From: Pseudotamlana agarivorans
GTDB lineage: Bacteria > Bacteroidota > Bacteroidia > Flavobacteriales > Flavobacteriaceae
DNA: 64,000 nucleotides
Assembly: GCF_001642835.1 (NCBI RefSeq)
Contig: NZ_LXEI01000006.1
Coordinates: 124,001-188,000 of the forward strand
Reading direction: 5' to 3'
The notes under the pieces were generated by a model, which worked only from the letters and a program-made list of their open reading frames with translations, was not told the DNA's origin and did no database searches. The position numbers were made by a program, and so were the translations under genes. Below, piece by piece: positions 27,705-38,259 of the stretch (position 1 is its first letter; every line of letters begins with the position of its first letter).

Positions 27705-28684
27705 TAGGTAGGTATTTTTAAATACAGTTTATACATGTTATCTTCTACCGTCGAATCTAGTATATAATTATTAGAAAAAAGAAGGTTGAGTCGTCGTTTA
27801 GCATTTTGGTTACCAATGCCGCTGGTTTCGTTGTTTAGTGCATTCGGATTAAAATTATTAGTGATATTGATTTCTAAATAGCCTGAGTTTAATACTTCAA
27901 AACTCATATGAATTTTAAGTTGATCGTTTTGTTTCATCCCATGTTTAAAACAATTTTCAACAAAGGAAAGCAGTAATAAAGGTGGTACACAAATGTCTTC
28001 TATGTCGCCCGTAATATCCATTTCTGCATGTACACGATCGTTAAAACGGATACGTTCTATTTCAATGAAATTGTTTATATGATTAATCTCTTTTAATAAA
28101 CTAGCTTTTGAGCTATTTACTTCATAAAGAATGTATTGCATCATGTCGGATAGCTTTAAAACTAGGTTTGGTGCATTATCCGATTTACTTAGTGTTAAGG
28201 CATACAGATTGTTTAAGGTGTTAAAAAAGAAATGTGGCTGAATTTGTGTACGTAAGTATTTCAGCTCGGTACTCATTTGTAGTTTGGCCAAATCTTCATT
28301 CAAACGCTTTTCAATAGACCAATCTATAACGATTTTAATAGCGGTTGTAAATCCTATCACATATAGTTCTCCTAAGATAACCGCAATAATATGGTTTAAA
28401 GACATAAACTCTCCTGGTGTTTCTGCTTCTGGCCAAATGTCTTTAGTGACTAATACATAGTTTAAACCGGTTCTAACTAGATACACCATAAAAAGTGATA
28501 TTACTAAATATAAGATGTAAGTCCAGTACTTTTTTCGAAGAATAAATCGAGGAATTAAATAATAGATGTTGATATATACTATAATAATATGAATAGGAAA
28601 CTCAACCAAATTAGATTTTAGCGAATACCAATAATCATTAAAATAACTTCCCCAACGTACAAAGTTGAAAAGGAAGTAGCTCAA
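27704..28684 (-). CDS. LytS-type sensor histidine kinase
   Basis: At least 326 residues. Four hydrophobic segments in the N-terminal half are followed by the His_kinase domain with phospho-acceptor region QIQPHFFFNTLNNLYAL and an ATPase N-box PLLLLSFVENCFKHG and GIGNQNAKRRL. The listed start is a TTG. The frame stays open 29 codons further upstream and encodes a sensible continuation (NKPSVNIPIKYHIVFW) that would complete the first membrane segment. It contains no ATG, GTG or TTG, only ATT codons near 28750. The true start is therefore uncertain and may be ATT. The gene is divergent from the SusC operon across a ~290-base regulatory gap in which I see no certain promoter. Confidence 0.9.
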   Translation of the reverse strand: MSYFLFNFVRWGSYFNDYWYSLKSNLVEFPIHIIIVYINIYYLIPRFILRKKYWTYILYLVISLFMVYLVRTGLNYVLVTKDIWPEAETPGEFMSLNHIIAVILGELYVIGFTTAIKIVIDWSIEKRLNEDLAKLQMSTELKYLRTQIQPHFFFNTLNNLYALTLSKSDNAPNLVLKLSDMMQYILYEVNSSKASLLKEINHINNFIEIERIRFNDRVHAEMDITGDIEDICVPPLLLLSFVENCFKHGMKQNDQLKIHMSFEVLNSGYLEINITNNFNPNALNNETSGIGNQNAKRRLNLLFSNNYILDSTVEDNMYKLYLKIPT

Positions 28685-28977
28685 CCAGAATACAATATGG
28701 TATTTGATTGGAATGTTAACAGATGGTTTGTTGGCTTGCGTTGAAATAATATTATGTTTATGTCGATTTTGTTATTAAAATCTTATTAAGATTCAACAAT
28801 TTTAGTGATATATTTATTAATTAGCAATAAAAAGACTGATAGTTTGAAAGCCAATATTCACTTATCGTTTACACAATGTTGTCTGTATGTTAAATGATGT
28901 CGTTTATATAAATTTTTTTAAAACAAATTTAATATTGGATAGTTTGGCTTCACTTTAAAAAACAAAACAATCAAATT

Positions 28978-31900
28978 ATGAAACAAAACTTACAAAAACT
29001 TTTCTTGTTTTCTTTCTTAGTATTTATTGTCCAATTCTCGTTTGGACAAGAGAAAGAAATTAAGGGAACTGTAACTTCTAAAGCTGATGGGATTCCATTA
29101 CCAGGAGTTAATGTAACAGTTCAAGGAACCACTAATGGTACACAGACAGATTTTGATGGACACTATTCAATTACGGCAAACGTAGGCGACGTGTTAAATT
29201 TCTCTTATTTAGGAATGACCACAATTAAAATTACAGTGGCACAGCAAGATGTTATTAATGCACAACTCGTAGAGGATGCCGAGCAACTTAACGAAGTCGT
29301 AGTAACTGCTTTAGGTATTAAAAAGGAGAAAAAAGCCCTTACGTATTCTGCGCAAGAGGTTGGAGGAGACGAATTAACCCGCGTTAAACAAACCAACCCT
29401 ATTAACAGTTTATCAGGTAAGTCGGCTGGTCTAACTATTACAAGGAGTTCTTCTGGTTTAGGAGGGGCGACTAAAGTGGTATTAAGAGGTAACTCGTCGA
29501 CAACAAATAATGATCCTTTATATGTTATTGACGGGATTCCTATGTTAAATAGTGGTAACGGATCTAATGGTAACGAGCCAGGAACCGATATTTTTGGTAG
29601 CCAAACGGGTAACCGTGATGGTGGTGATGCGATGTCGTTAATTAACCCAGACGATGTAGAGAGTATGACTGTTTTAAAAGGAGCATCGGCTTCGGCGCTT
29701 TACGGAAGTCAAGGTGCAAACGGGGTGATTTTAATCACCACTAAAAAAGGAAAAGACGGTGCATTGGCCGTAAATTTCAACTCTAGTTTTACGATGGATA
29801 ACGTAGTTTCATTACCAAAATTACAATCTGAATACCAAAGTAAATCTGTAGGACAACCTGTTGCTCAAAACGGAAATGTTACCGATCCAATGTCGTGGGG
29901 GGCTAAAACCAGTGGTTTAAATAATGAGGCTGGAGATTTTTTTCAAATGGGATATACCTCAATTAACGCCTTGTCTTTAACTGCAGGTAATGCTAAAGCA
30001 CAAACCTATTTCTCTTATGCCAATACGGTTGGCGATGGTGTTATTCCAGGGAATACCCTTGTAAAAAACAATATTACATTAAGAGAAACGGCTAAGTTTT
30101 TACAAGATAAAATTGATGTTTCTGCAAGTGTTAACTTATCAGATCAACGTATTGGAAACCGTCCAACAAATGGTTTATATGCTAACCCGTTAACGGCTGT
30201 GTATTTAAATCCAGTGGGAATTAGTAGAGATACTTATAAAAACAACTACGAGTATTTTAATGCTGAATTGAACCAAATGGACCAATACGCAACTTCTTTT
30301 GCTGAAAATATTCAACAAAATCCGTATTGGCTAATTAACCGTAGCCCGAGTAAAGATATAGCGCAACGTGTGTTAGCAAACGTATCTTTAAAATATAATA
30401 TTACCGATGCATTCGCTTTACAATCTAGAGCGAGTTTTGATAAATCATTCTTTACATATGAAAAGAAGCAATACGCAGGAACTGATATTGCAAACTCAGG
30501 ATCAAACGGACGTTATATTCTTGAGAAAACAGAAAACACCCAACAATATATCGATTTAATTGCTTCGTATAATACCGATTTCTCGGAAGATTTTACATTC
30601 TCAGGGCTTTTAGGAACCAGCTTAACGAAGTATAAAATTGGAGATCAAACGTTTTTAGATTCTGGTCGTGATGGAAAAGGACTTAATTATCCTAACCTTT
30701 TTGCTATTCAAAATTTTGAAAACACAAATAACATTCGCCAAAGCGTTTCAGATAGAGAAGTACAATCTGTATTCGGTTCTGCAAACTTCGGATTTAAAGA
30801 CATGTTATTTTTAGATGTTACAGGTCGTACCGACTGGTCTTCAACTTTAGCAAATACCGATAGTTACTCATTCTTTTATCCTTCGGTAGGTTTAACAGCT
30901 GTTTTAACTGAAATGTTTAATATGGGAGACGGTGTTTCTTTTGCAAAAGTAAGAGGTTCTTATGCTGAAGTAGGTAAAGATATTCCTGTGGGAGCAACAA
31001 CACCTTTAAACTATATTAATCAAACTAATACCAATATTTCTATAGTACCGTTTGCGCCTATTGAAGGTGAAACCTTAAAGCCAGAAAGACAAAAAGGATT
31101 TGAAATTGGTACAGAATGGCGTTTCTTCCAAAGCCGTTTAGGATTAGATTTTACGTATTATAACTCTAAAACATACGATCAAATCTTCTTTATCACTGCA
31201 GAATCTAACGCAAACGGATATTCTCAAAATATCGTAAATGCAGGCGAGATTTCTAATGCAGGTTACGAGATTGTTTTAAATGCGAAACCTGTAGTTACAG
31301 GTAAATTCTCATGGAGTACCGCATTTAACTATGCGCAAAACGATAACAAAGTAGTATCTGTTCACGAATCTTTAGACGGTGGTGAAGCTATAATTACAGC
31401 ACCAGGAGTAAACGGTTACGGGTATTCTTTAATTGAAGGTGAAGATTTTGGAAGTATTAAAGCGCGTTCTTTAGTTAGAGATGAAAATGGTGTGCCTATG
31501 GTAACTACAACTGTAGAGGCAGATGGCAGCTCAACTTACGCTTTACAATCTACCGATTTTGAAACTGTAGCTCACGCACAACCAGATTTTACTTTAGGAT
31601 GGAATAACGATTTCGAATTTGGAAACTTCCATTTAAACTTTCTTGTAGATGGTAAGTTTGGAGGACAGGTTATGAGTGTAACCGAGGCAATTAACGACCA
31701 ATATGGTGTGTCTCAGAATTCTGCAAATGCTAGAAATTCAAATAATGGAATGGTAAATGTTGTCGACCAAAATGGAGCGAATGTACAAATTACAGCGCAA
31801 GATTACTACACTGCCATTGGGGGAAGAGCAGGTATGTTAGGTGAATATGTTTACGATGCCACAAACGTAAGTTTACGTGAATTATCAGTAGGTTACAAAT

Positions 31901-32091
31901 TACAAATGCAAGATAGTGCCATTGAAAATGTTAACTTCTCATTAATAGCAAATAACCTTTTCTTTTTCTACAAAAAGGCGCCATTCGACCCAAATATTAC
32001 ATCTAGTACAGGTATGGGATTACAAGGGGTGGATATTTATAACCAGCCGTCTACAAGAAGTATCGGGTTAAACATTAACATAAATTTCTAA
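28978..32091 (+). CDS. SusC/RagA-type TonB-dependent receptor (GlcNAc/chitin locus)
   Basis: A 1037-residue outer-membrane importer. Signal peptide (LFSFLVFIVQFSFGQ), CarboxypepD_reg-like domain (EIKGTVTSKADGIPLPGVNV), plug (NEVVVTALGIKKEKKAL; ESMTVLKGASASALYGSQGA) and beta barrel ending in RSIGLNININF. It has no STN domain, so it is not expected to signal to a FecR. It heads a plus-strand operon with SusD (5-base gap), NagB, GH20 and a sugar kinase, so the likely substrate is GlcNAc-containing oligosaccharide such as chito-oligomers. Control is probably by the divergent LytS/LytTR pair. Confidence 0.93.
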   Translation: MKQNLQKLFLFSFLVFIVQFSFGQEKEIKGTVTSKADGIPLPGVNVTVQGTTNGTQTDFDGHYSITANVGDVLNFSYLGMTTIKITVAQQDVINAQLVEDAEQLNEVVVTALGIKKEKKALTYSAQEVGGDELTRVKQTNPINSLSGKSAGLTITRSSSGLGGATKVVLRGNSSTTNNDPLYVIDGIPMLNSGNGSNGNEPGTDIFGSQTGNRDGGDAMSLINPDDVESMTVLKGASASALYGSQGANGVILITTKKGKDGALAVNFNSSFTMDNVVSLPKLQSEYQSKSVGQPVAQNGNVTDPMSWGAKTSGLNNEAGDFFQMGYTSINALSLTAGNAKAQTYFSYANTVGDGVIPGNTLVKNNITLRETAKFLQDKIDVSASVNLSDQRIGNRPTNGLYANPLTAVYLNPVGISRDTYKNNYEYFNAELNQMDQYATSFAENIQQNPYWLINRSPSKDIAQRVLANVSLKYNITDAFALQSRASFDKSFFTYEKKQYAGTDIANSGSNGRYILEKTENTQQYIDLIASYNTDFSEDFTFSGLLGTSLTKYKIGDQTFLDSGRDGKGLNYPNLFAIQNFENTNNIRQSVSDREVQSVFGSANFGFKDMLFLDVTGRTDWSSTLANTDSYSFFYPSVGLTAVLTEMFNMGDGVSFAKVRGSYAEVGKDIPVGATTPLNYINQTNTNISIVPFAPIEGETLKPERQKGFEIGTEWRFFQSRLGLDFTYYNSKTYDQIFFITAESNANGYSQNIVNAGEISNAGYEIVLNAKPVVTGKFSWSTAFNYAQNDNKVVSVHESLDGGEAIITAPGVNGYGYSLIEGEDFGSIKARSLVRDENGVPMVTTTVEADGSSTYALQSTDFETVAHAQPDFTLGWNNDFEFGNFHLNFLVDGKFGGQVMSVTEAINDQYGVSQNSANARNSNNGMVNVVDQNGANVQITAQDYYTAIGGRAGMLGEYVYDATNVSLRELSVGYKLQMQDSAIENVNFSLIANNLFFFYKKAPFDPNITSSTGMGLQGVDIYNQPSTRSIGLNININF

Positions 32092-32096
32092 GAAAC

Positions 32097-33701
32097 ATGA
32101 AAAATATATTAAAATACACTTTGGCAGCTGTAGCAGCCATAAGTTTATCAAACTGTACTGGAGATTTTGAAGAAATCAATACCAATAGGTATGGGTATTC
32201 TGATGAAGAATTAACACAACAATACAATCATATAGGATCTGGGTTTTCAACAATGTTCGATAATATTATTAGAACAAATCCAGGTTGGAACTACCAATTA
32301 CAACAAAACCTTAATGCCGATATCTTTTCAGGATATATGGCGTCGCCAACACCTTTCGCAGGTAATATTAACAATCAAACGTATAGTTTAGTTGATGGTT
32401 GGAACGGTTTTATTTGGAGCGATGCTTACGATGGAAATGATGGAAATGGAATTATTCCTTTTGCGAACAAAATAGACATATATGTCGCAGAATCGGATAA
32501 CAAGAATACTGTAATGTTTAAATACTTATCCAATATTGTTAAAGTAATGGGTATGCACAGAGTTTCGGATATATTTGGCCCATTGCGTTACTCTAAATAT
32601 GGAGATTATGAAACTACAGGACAATACGATTCTCAAGAAATTGCTTATAAAACATTTTTTAATGAGTTAGGTGAAGCTATTGATGGTTTAGAAGTTTTTT
32701 ACGGAAACGAACAGTTTGTACCTTTTGATAAGTCAGAGTTTGCATCACCAGCAGGAGATAATATTCGTAACTGGCGTGGTTTTGCTAATGCATTACGTTT
32801 ACGTTTAGCTATAAGAGTGTCTAAAGTAGATCCCGTTTTAGCAAAAACAGAAGGCGAGAAATCCTTAGCAAGCAATGCAGGATTTTTAGAAAACGGCGAT
32901 ATGCGTGTTGGTATGAATGGTTTTTCTCATCCACTAATGGAAATTAGCAACGGTTGGGGAGATATTGCTATGAGTGCAGAGATGGAATCTATCTTAAAAG
33001 GTTTTAACGACCCTAGAATCTCAACTTATTTTGCTCCTCCAGCAGACGCTTCTTTAGGAAACTATAAAGGCATTCGTCAGGGTATTAAAATTGAAGCGAA
33101 ATCTGAATATGGTGCGCATTCAATGTTAGGTTCTTTTATTGCAGAGCCAACAAAAATATGGATGACTCAAGCTGAGGTTCATTTCTTAAAAGCCGAAGCC
33201 GCTTTAAGAGGATGGGCTGGAGCAGGCGATGCTAAAGCGAACTATGAGGCAGGAGTAAAAGCAGCGTTTGATCTTGCTAATGCTAAAAATGTAGATACTT
33301 ACTTAGCCGATACAACGAGCACGCCAGCCGATTATGTAGACGCTAAAAACCCAGCAAATAATTATGCATATCCTAGTGATGTTAAAATTGCATATAACGC
33401 AGCAGGAACCAATGAAGAACAATTAGAGCAAATTATCACTCAAAAATGGATTGCTATGTTCCCTGACGGACAAGAGGCTTGGAGTGAATTTAGACGTACA
33501 GGGTATCCAAGAATTTTCCCTGTAGTCATAAACAATAGCGGTGGTACAATTGATACAGACATACAAATACGTCGTATTAATTTCGTGCAAACCGAAAAAG
33601 ATGTAAATGGAGCAAATGTAGATATCGCTGTAGGATATTTAAAAGGTCCAGATAATGGAGGAACAAGACTTTGGTGGGATACCGGAGCACCAAATTTTTA
33701 A
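32097..33701 (+). CDS. SusD/RagB-family surface lipoprotein (SusD_2 type)
   Basis: A 534-residue lipoprotein with a lipobox (LSNCTGD) 5 bases after the SusC stop. The N-terminal DFEEINTNRYGYS, NWRGFANALRLRLAIRVSK, IWMTQAEVHFLKAEAALRG (TPR helix) and the C-terminal QKWIAMFPDGQEAWSEFRRT are characteristic of the SusD-like branch that binds oligosaccharides or peptides. In this operon it should capture GlcNAc oligomers for the preceding receptor. A hairpin follows the stop codon, separating it from the catabolic genes. Confidence 0.92.
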   Translation: MKNILKYTLAAVAAISLSNCTGDFEEINTNRYGYSDEELTQQYNHIGSGFSTMFDNIIRTNPGWNYQLQQNLNADIFSGYMASPTPFAGNINNQTYSLVDGWNGFIWSDAYDGNDGNGIIPFANKIDIYVAESDNKNTVMFKYLSNIVKVMGMHRVSDIFGPLRYSKYGDYETTGQYDSQEIAYKTFFNELGEAIDGLEVFYGNEQFVPFDKSEFASPAGDNIRNWRGFANALRLRLAIRVSKVDPVLAKTEGEKSLASNAGFLENGDMRVGMNGFSHPLMEISNGWGDIAMSAEMESILKGFNDPRISTYFAPPADASLGNYKGIRQGIKIEAKSEYGAHSMLGSFIAEPTKIWMTQAEVHFLKAEAALRGWAGAGDAKANYEAGVKAAFDLANAKNVDTYLADTTSTPADYVDAKNPANNYAYPSDVKIAYNAAGTNEEQLEQIITQKWIAMFPDGQEAWSEFRRTGYPRIFPVVINNSGGTIDTDIQIRRINFVQTEKDVNGANVDIAVGYLKGPDNGGTRLWWDTGAPNF

Positions 33702-33741
33702 GTTTAGGTTGATTAAACAGTTAGTTTAGTTTGTTGATGGT

Positions 33742-33775
33742 AAGCAAGCGGAGAATCTCGGTTTTCCGTTTGCTT
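33742..33775 (+). terminator. Intra-operon hairpin between susD and nagB
   Basis: Arms AAGCAAGCGGA and TCCGTTTGCTT pair over 11 bp (one G-T) around a 12-nt loop. There is no strong T-tract after it, so it may be a weak terminator or an RNA stability element that keeps susCD transcripts more abundant than those of the downstream enzymes. Confidence 0.55.
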
Positions 33776-33810
33776 TAATAAAAGTTATTTAAAAGAAATA
33801 CAAGTATATC

Positions 33811-35733
33811 GTGAAAATTGCAAATCAAAAAAGTATAGCCCACACTAAAGCAGGTATGTTTGAAGAAACACGCTTTGAGAAAATACACAACGTTATTTTC
33901 CAGGACTCTACCGAAGCTTCAATATTAGTAGCTCAAGAGATCGCGGCTTTAATTAAAGAGAAGGAAAAACAGAACAAGCCATGTGTGTTAGGTTTAGCGA
34001 CAGGGTCTTCACCAATAAAGGTTTATGAAGAACTTGTTCGCATGCACAGAGAGGAAGGTTTAAGCTTTGCAAATGTAATCACCTTCAATCTCGATGAATA
34101 TTTACCAATGGATAAAGGTAACATCCAGAGTTACTTTTATTTCATGCATGAGCATCTGTTTAATCATATTGATATTTTAGAAGAACACATAAACATTCCA
34201 GATGGCTCTGTGAGTTCGGAAGATTTATACCAGTATTGCATCGATTATGAGATGAAGATAAAAGCGGCTGGCGGATTAGATTTTCAGTTGTTAGGTATTG
34301 GTAGAACAGGCCATATTGGTTTTAATGAGCCAGGATCGCATTATAACTCTAGCACCCGTAGTATTACTTTAGATCATATCACACGTGTGGATGCTGCACC
34401 TGCTTTCCTGGGTATTGAAAATGTACCAAGAAAAGCCATAACCATGGGTATTGGTACCGTTTTAAGTGCCAAACGTATTGTTTTATTAGGCTGGGGAGGT
34501 AATAAGGCAGAAATTCTTAAAGAAACTATTGAGGGTGAAATTACACCAGAAGTGCCGGCAACTTATTTGCAAAATCATGATAATACAAGCTTTATTATTG
34601 ATGAAGCGGCAGCCTCAGAATTAACCAGGGTTAAAACCCCTTGGTTAGTAACGAACTGTGTTTGGAATGACGATTTAAAACTTAAGGCCGTAGTTTGGCT
34701 TAGTGAGTTAACCGAAAAGCCTTTTTTAAAGTTAACCGATAAGGATTATAACAATAATGGTATGTCTGGTTTACTTACCGAAGAAGGTACCGCCTACGAT
34801 TTAAACATAAAAATGTTTAATAAACTACAGCATACTATTACAGGTTGGCCAGGAGGAAAACCCAATGCCGACGATACCAATAGACCAGAGCGTGCTACCA
34901 TTCCCAAAAAGCGTGTAATTATTTTTAGTCCGCATCCCGATGATGATGTGATATCCATGGGTGGTACTTTTGATAGGCTCGTAGAGCAGGGGCATGAGGT
35001 TCACGTCGCTTATCAAACCTCTGGTAATATTGCGGTTTCGGATGAAGAAGCTCTAAAATTTGCCGAAATTACCCAATCACTTTGTCCAGAATGTGAGGAA
35101 ACTGCAGCTATTATAAGCTTTCTAAAAAATAAAACCGATCACGATATCGATTCTGTAGAAGTGCGAAAATTAAAAGGTTTAATTAGACGTAGCGAATCTT
35201 TAGGAGCTACCCGCTATTTTGGTTTAGATGATGCCAATGTACATTTTCTTGATTTACCTTTTTACGAAACAGGGACCATAAAGAAAAACAACATATCTCA
35301 GGACGATATTGATATCATGTGTGATATCATTTCGACCATAAAACCACATCAAATCTATGCAGCAGGCGATTTAGCCGATCCTCATGGTACGCATAAGGTG
35401 TGTTTAGATGCTTTGTTTGAATCACTAAAAGTATTAAAAACGGAATCTTATATGGATGATTGCTGGGTATGGTTATACCGTGGCGCATGGCATGAGTGGG
35501 AATCCTATCAAATTGAAATGGCTGTACCCATGAGTCCAGACCAAGTGTTAAGAAAACGTCATGCGATATTTTATCACCAATCACAAAAAGATGGGGTAAT
35601 GTTTCAAGGTGGCGACTCTAGAGAATTTTGGGTTAGGGCTGAAGATAGAAACCGCCTAACCGCTAAAAAATATAATGATTTAGGCTTGTCGGAGTACGCG
35701 GCTATTGAAGCTTTTAAACGATATCATTTCTAG
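33811..35733 (+). CDS. nagB: Glucosamine-6-phosphate deaminase fused to a PIG-L/LmbE deacetylase-like domain
   Basis: A 640-residue two-domain cytoplasmic enzyme. Residues ~25-290 are NagB: GLATGSSPIKVYEELVR, TFNLDEYLPM and GIGRTGHIGFNEPGS. Residues ~365-640 are a PIG-L/LmbE domain with the zinc motif SPHPDDD near residue 374 and DPHGTHKV. By family knowledge NagB turns glucosamine-6-P into fructose-6-P and ammonia, while PIG-L domains remove N-acetyl groups from amino sugars. The fusion could therefore do the NagA and NagB steps in one protein, and no separate nagA is seen here. The start used is GTG at 33811; ATG at 33856 is an alternative that removes 15 residues. Confidence 0.92.
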   Translation: MKIANQKSIAHTKAGMFEETRFEKIHNVIFQDSTEASILVAQEIAALIKEKEKQNKPCVLGLATGSSPIKVYEELVRMHREEGLSFANVITFNLDEYLPMDKGNIQSYFYFMHEHLFNHIDILEEHINIPDGSVSSEDLYQYCIDYEMKIKAAGGLDFQLLGIGRTGHIGFNEPGSHYNSSTRSITLDHITRVDAAPAFLGIENVPRKAITMGIGTVLSAKRIVLLGWGGNKAEILKETIEGEITPEVPATYLQNHDNTSFIIDEAAASELTRVKTPWLVTNCVWNDDLKLKAVVWLSELTEKPFLKLTDKDYNNNGMSGLLTEEGTAYDLNIKMFNKLQHTITGWPGGKPNADDTNRPERATIPKKRVIIFSPHPDDDVISMGGTFDRLVEQGHEVHVAYQTSGNIAVSDEEALKFAEITQSLCPECEETAAIISFLKNKTDHDIDSVEVRKLKGLIRRSESLGATRYFGLDDANVHFLDLPFYETGTIKKNNISQDDIDIMCDIISTIKPHQIYAAGDLADPHGTHKVCLDALFESLKVLKTESYMDDCWVWLYRGAWHEWESYQIEMAVPMSPDQVLRKRHAIFYHQSQKDGVMFQGGDSREFWVRAEDRNRLTAKKYNDLGLSEYAAIEAFKRYHF

Positions 35734-35737
35734 AAAA

Positions 35738-36169
35738 ATGAAGGTATCAGTCTTAATAATTTTGGCATTCACTTTTTTCAATTGTAAAAAGAACCGGTCT
35801 GCTAACGATATTTCAGGAACATGGAAAATGGTTTATGCTGAAATTATTGAGAATGATTCAACTACGGTGAAAGATTTAAGTCACACCGAGTTTATAAAAA
35901 TAATTAACGATTCGCATTTTGCTTTTTTAAATCAAGACCTCAATAATGACGAGAATTTCTATGGAGGTGGAGGCACTTATTTGTTAAATGACGAAGACTA
36001 CCAGGAAGTGTTAAGCTATACATCGGCTAAACATTTTAAAGACCACAAATTTTCTTTTAAAGTTCATTTTAAAGGAGATACCCTAATTCAAACAGGGCTA
36101 GAACACATTAAAGAAGCAGGAATAAATAGGATTATTACAGAGAAGTATATCAAGGTTAAATCAAACTAA
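35738..36169 (+). CDS. Small lipocalin-like lipoprotein
   Basis: A 143-residue lipoprotein from the ATG at 35738 (the frame extends back into nagB to 35705, but the later ATG gives a clean leader ending in FFNCKKN). The mature part starts ISGTWKMVYAEI and continues with GGGGTYLLND and KFSFKVHFKGDTLIQTG. This resembles lipocalin-like domains of Bacteroidota lipoproteins. It lies 4 bases after nagB and 44 before the GH20 gene. A role as accessory envelope protein of the GlcNAc locus is only suggested by position. Confidence 0.65.
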   Translation: MKVSVLIILAFTFFNCKKNRSANDISGTWKMVYAEIIENDSTTVKDLSHTEFIKIINDSHFAFLNQDLNNDENFYGGGGTYLLNDEDYQEVLSYTSAKHFKDHKFSFKVHFKGDTLIQTGLEHIKEAGINRIITEKYIKVKSN

Positions 36170-36213
36170 AAACTTCCTAATAATTTTTGTTTTGAGGCTT
36201 AAAGCAATCAAGA

Positions 36214-38256
36214 ATGAAAAAATATCTACTAATTATACTAGCTATTGTATTAACCAATACTATGGGCTTTGCACAAAACCCTTTAGCTGAAAAATACAAT
36301 ATAATGCCTTGGCCAAAGGCGATTAAAGAGCTTCAGTCTAAGTTTTTAATAGACAGTAGTTTAACTATTTCGGTGAGTAATAACAAATCCGAGCGTGTAT
36401 ACTACGCTGCTACTCAGTTTTTAAGACGTTTAACGCTTAGAACAGGTACCTTCTTAGAGGAGGGCTTTCCATTAGAAAACAATAAAGGAATGATTCAAAT
36501 TCACTTTGATGAAATTTCTAAACTCGATATCAAAAATAACGAATCCTACACACTTAGTGTTCAGAATTCAAACATTAAAATTTCAGCAAAAACAGATGTT
36601 GGAGCTATACGTGGACTAGCAACGTTGTTACAATTAATAGACTGTAATAGCACGGAATATTTTATTCCAGGCGTAGAAATTACAGATGCGCCTCGGTTTG
36701 TTTGGCGCGGATTAATGATTGATGTTTCACGACATTTTGAAACTGTAGATGTGTTAAAACGTCATTTAGATGCTATGGCCTCTATGAAAATGAACGTTTT
36801 CCATTGGCATTTAACCGACGATCAGGGGATTCGTATTGAATCTAAAACCTATCCGAAATTAACAACATTGGCTTCCGATGGTTTGTACTATAGTCACGAA
36901 CAAATTAAAGATGTTGTTGCTTACGCAGATAAATTAGGTATTCGTGTAATTCCAGAAATTGATGTGCCTGGACATGCTACCGCTTTTTTAACAGCTTATC
37001 CGGAACTAGGGAGTAAAGATGATTACGAATATAGCATTGAACGTTTTTCAGGAGTTTTCGACCCGACGCTAAATCCAACAAAAGATATCACATATACCTT
37101 TTTAGAAAATTTATTTGCTGAAATAACACCATTATTTCCTGATGAATATTTCCATATTGGAGGCGATGAAAATGAAGGGAAACACTGGGATGAAAATAAA
37201 GACATTGCAAAGTTTAAAAAGAAACACGGCTTAAAAACCAATCACGATTTACAAACCTATTTCAATGTGAAACTTGAAAAAATATTAAAAAAACAAGGTA
37301 AAAAACTTATGGGTTGGGATGAAATTATGACTCCCGATATGCCTACCACTGCAGTGATTCACTCATGGCGTGGGGAAAATGAAGGCTTACCTAAAGGAGG
37401 TACCTTGATTGAAGCAGCCAAAAAAGGATATCAAACGGTTTTGTCTAACGGATTTTACATCGATAGAATGCAGTCTGTAGAATATCATTACAGCATTGAA
37501 CCTATTGGTGATGTGGTTTTAACAGACGAAGAATGCGACCGCATTTTGGGAGGAGAAGCCACCATGTGGAGTGAGCTGGTAACACCTTTAACTATAGACT
37601 CTAGAATTTGGCCAAGAACAGCTGCTATTGCTGAGCGCTTTTGGTCTGATAAAAACATAAATAACCTTGATAATATGAGAAAACGTTTAGCAGTCGTATC
37701 CCATCAATTAGAGGAATTGGGAATAAGCCACATAAGAAACCGTTCGGTGATTTTGAGGGGCATGACCAATAATCAGGAGATTTCTTCTTTGTTAGTCTTA
37801 TCTAATATTTGCGAGCCATTAGAAATTTATGCTAGAAATAAGGATGGTATTGAGTATAAAACCTTTTCACCTTTTAACTTATTTGCCGATGCCTGTCTGG
37901 CTGATGCTATGGACGCGTGGTATTTCAAAACAGCCACTGCAAACTTTATAGCTTCAGGAACGTCTGAAGAGGTGCTAAACTATTTAAAAAAGTGGTCAGA
38001 AAATCATAAAGCTTTTAGTCAGCTTCAGCAAAACCCGAAAATAAGTTCATTAGAACCTTTATCCAAAAATCTATCCTTGGTGTCTCAATTGTTGCAGGAT
38101 GCTATCCGAAATAAAAAAATATCTAAAGAAAATATCCAAATCATTAAAAACACATTGATTTTACTAAGAGAACCTGTTGTAGATGTGGAGCTTGTTATAA
38201 CACCGTCATTAAATGAGCTTGTAAACTATTGTGAGACAAACTTTTTAAATCTATAA
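36214..38256 (+). CDS. Beta-N-acetylhexosaminidase (GH20)
   Basis: A 680-residue exported glycosidase (signal peptide ending GFAQ). An N-terminal GH20b-type domain (residues ~25-150) precedes the catalytic barrel: FVWRGLMIDVSRHF, MKMNVFHWHLTDDQG, EIDVPGHATAFL and the catalytic Asp-Glu pair D318-E319 in FHIGGDENEG. Later landmarks are LMGWDEIM and GGEATMWSELV. By family knowledge it releases terminal GlcNAc or GalNAc from oligosaccharides by substrate-assisted catalysis, most likely in the periplasm here. The extra C-terminal ~150 residues are helical. The kinase gene starts 3 bases after its stop. Confidence 0.95.
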   Translation: MKKYLLIILAIVLTNTMGFAQNPLAEKYNIMPWPKAIKELQSKFLIDSSLTISVSNNKSERVYYAATQFLRRLTLRTGTFLEEGFPLENNKGMIQIHFDEISKLDIKNNESYTLSVQNSNIKISAKTDVGAIRGLATLLQLIDCNSTEYFIPGVEITDAPRFVWRGLMIDVSRHFETVDVLKRHLDAMASMKMNVFHWHLTDDQGIRIESKTYPKLTTLASDGLYYSHEQIKDVVAYADKLGIRVIPEIDVPGHATAFLTAYPELGSKDDYEYSIERFSGVFDPTLNPTKDITYTFLENLFAEITPLFPDEYFHIGGDENEGKHWDENKDIAKFKKKHGLKTNHDLQTYFNVKLEKILKKQGKKLMGWDEIMTPDMPTTAVIHSWRGENEGLPKGGTLIEAAKKGYQTVLSNGFYIDRMQSVEYHYSIEPIGDVVLTDEECDRILGGEATMWSELVTPLTIDSRIWPRTAAIAERFWSDKNINNLDNMRKRLAVVSHQLEELGISHIRNRSVILRGMTNNQEISSLLVLSNICEPLEIYARNKDGIEYKTFSPFNLFADACLADAMDAWYFKTATANFIASGTSEEVLNYLKKWSENHKAFSQLQQNPKISSLEPLSKNLSLVSQLLQDAIRNKKISKENIQIIKNTLILLREPVVDVELVITPSLNELVNYCETNFLNL

Positions 38257-38259
38257 GTT

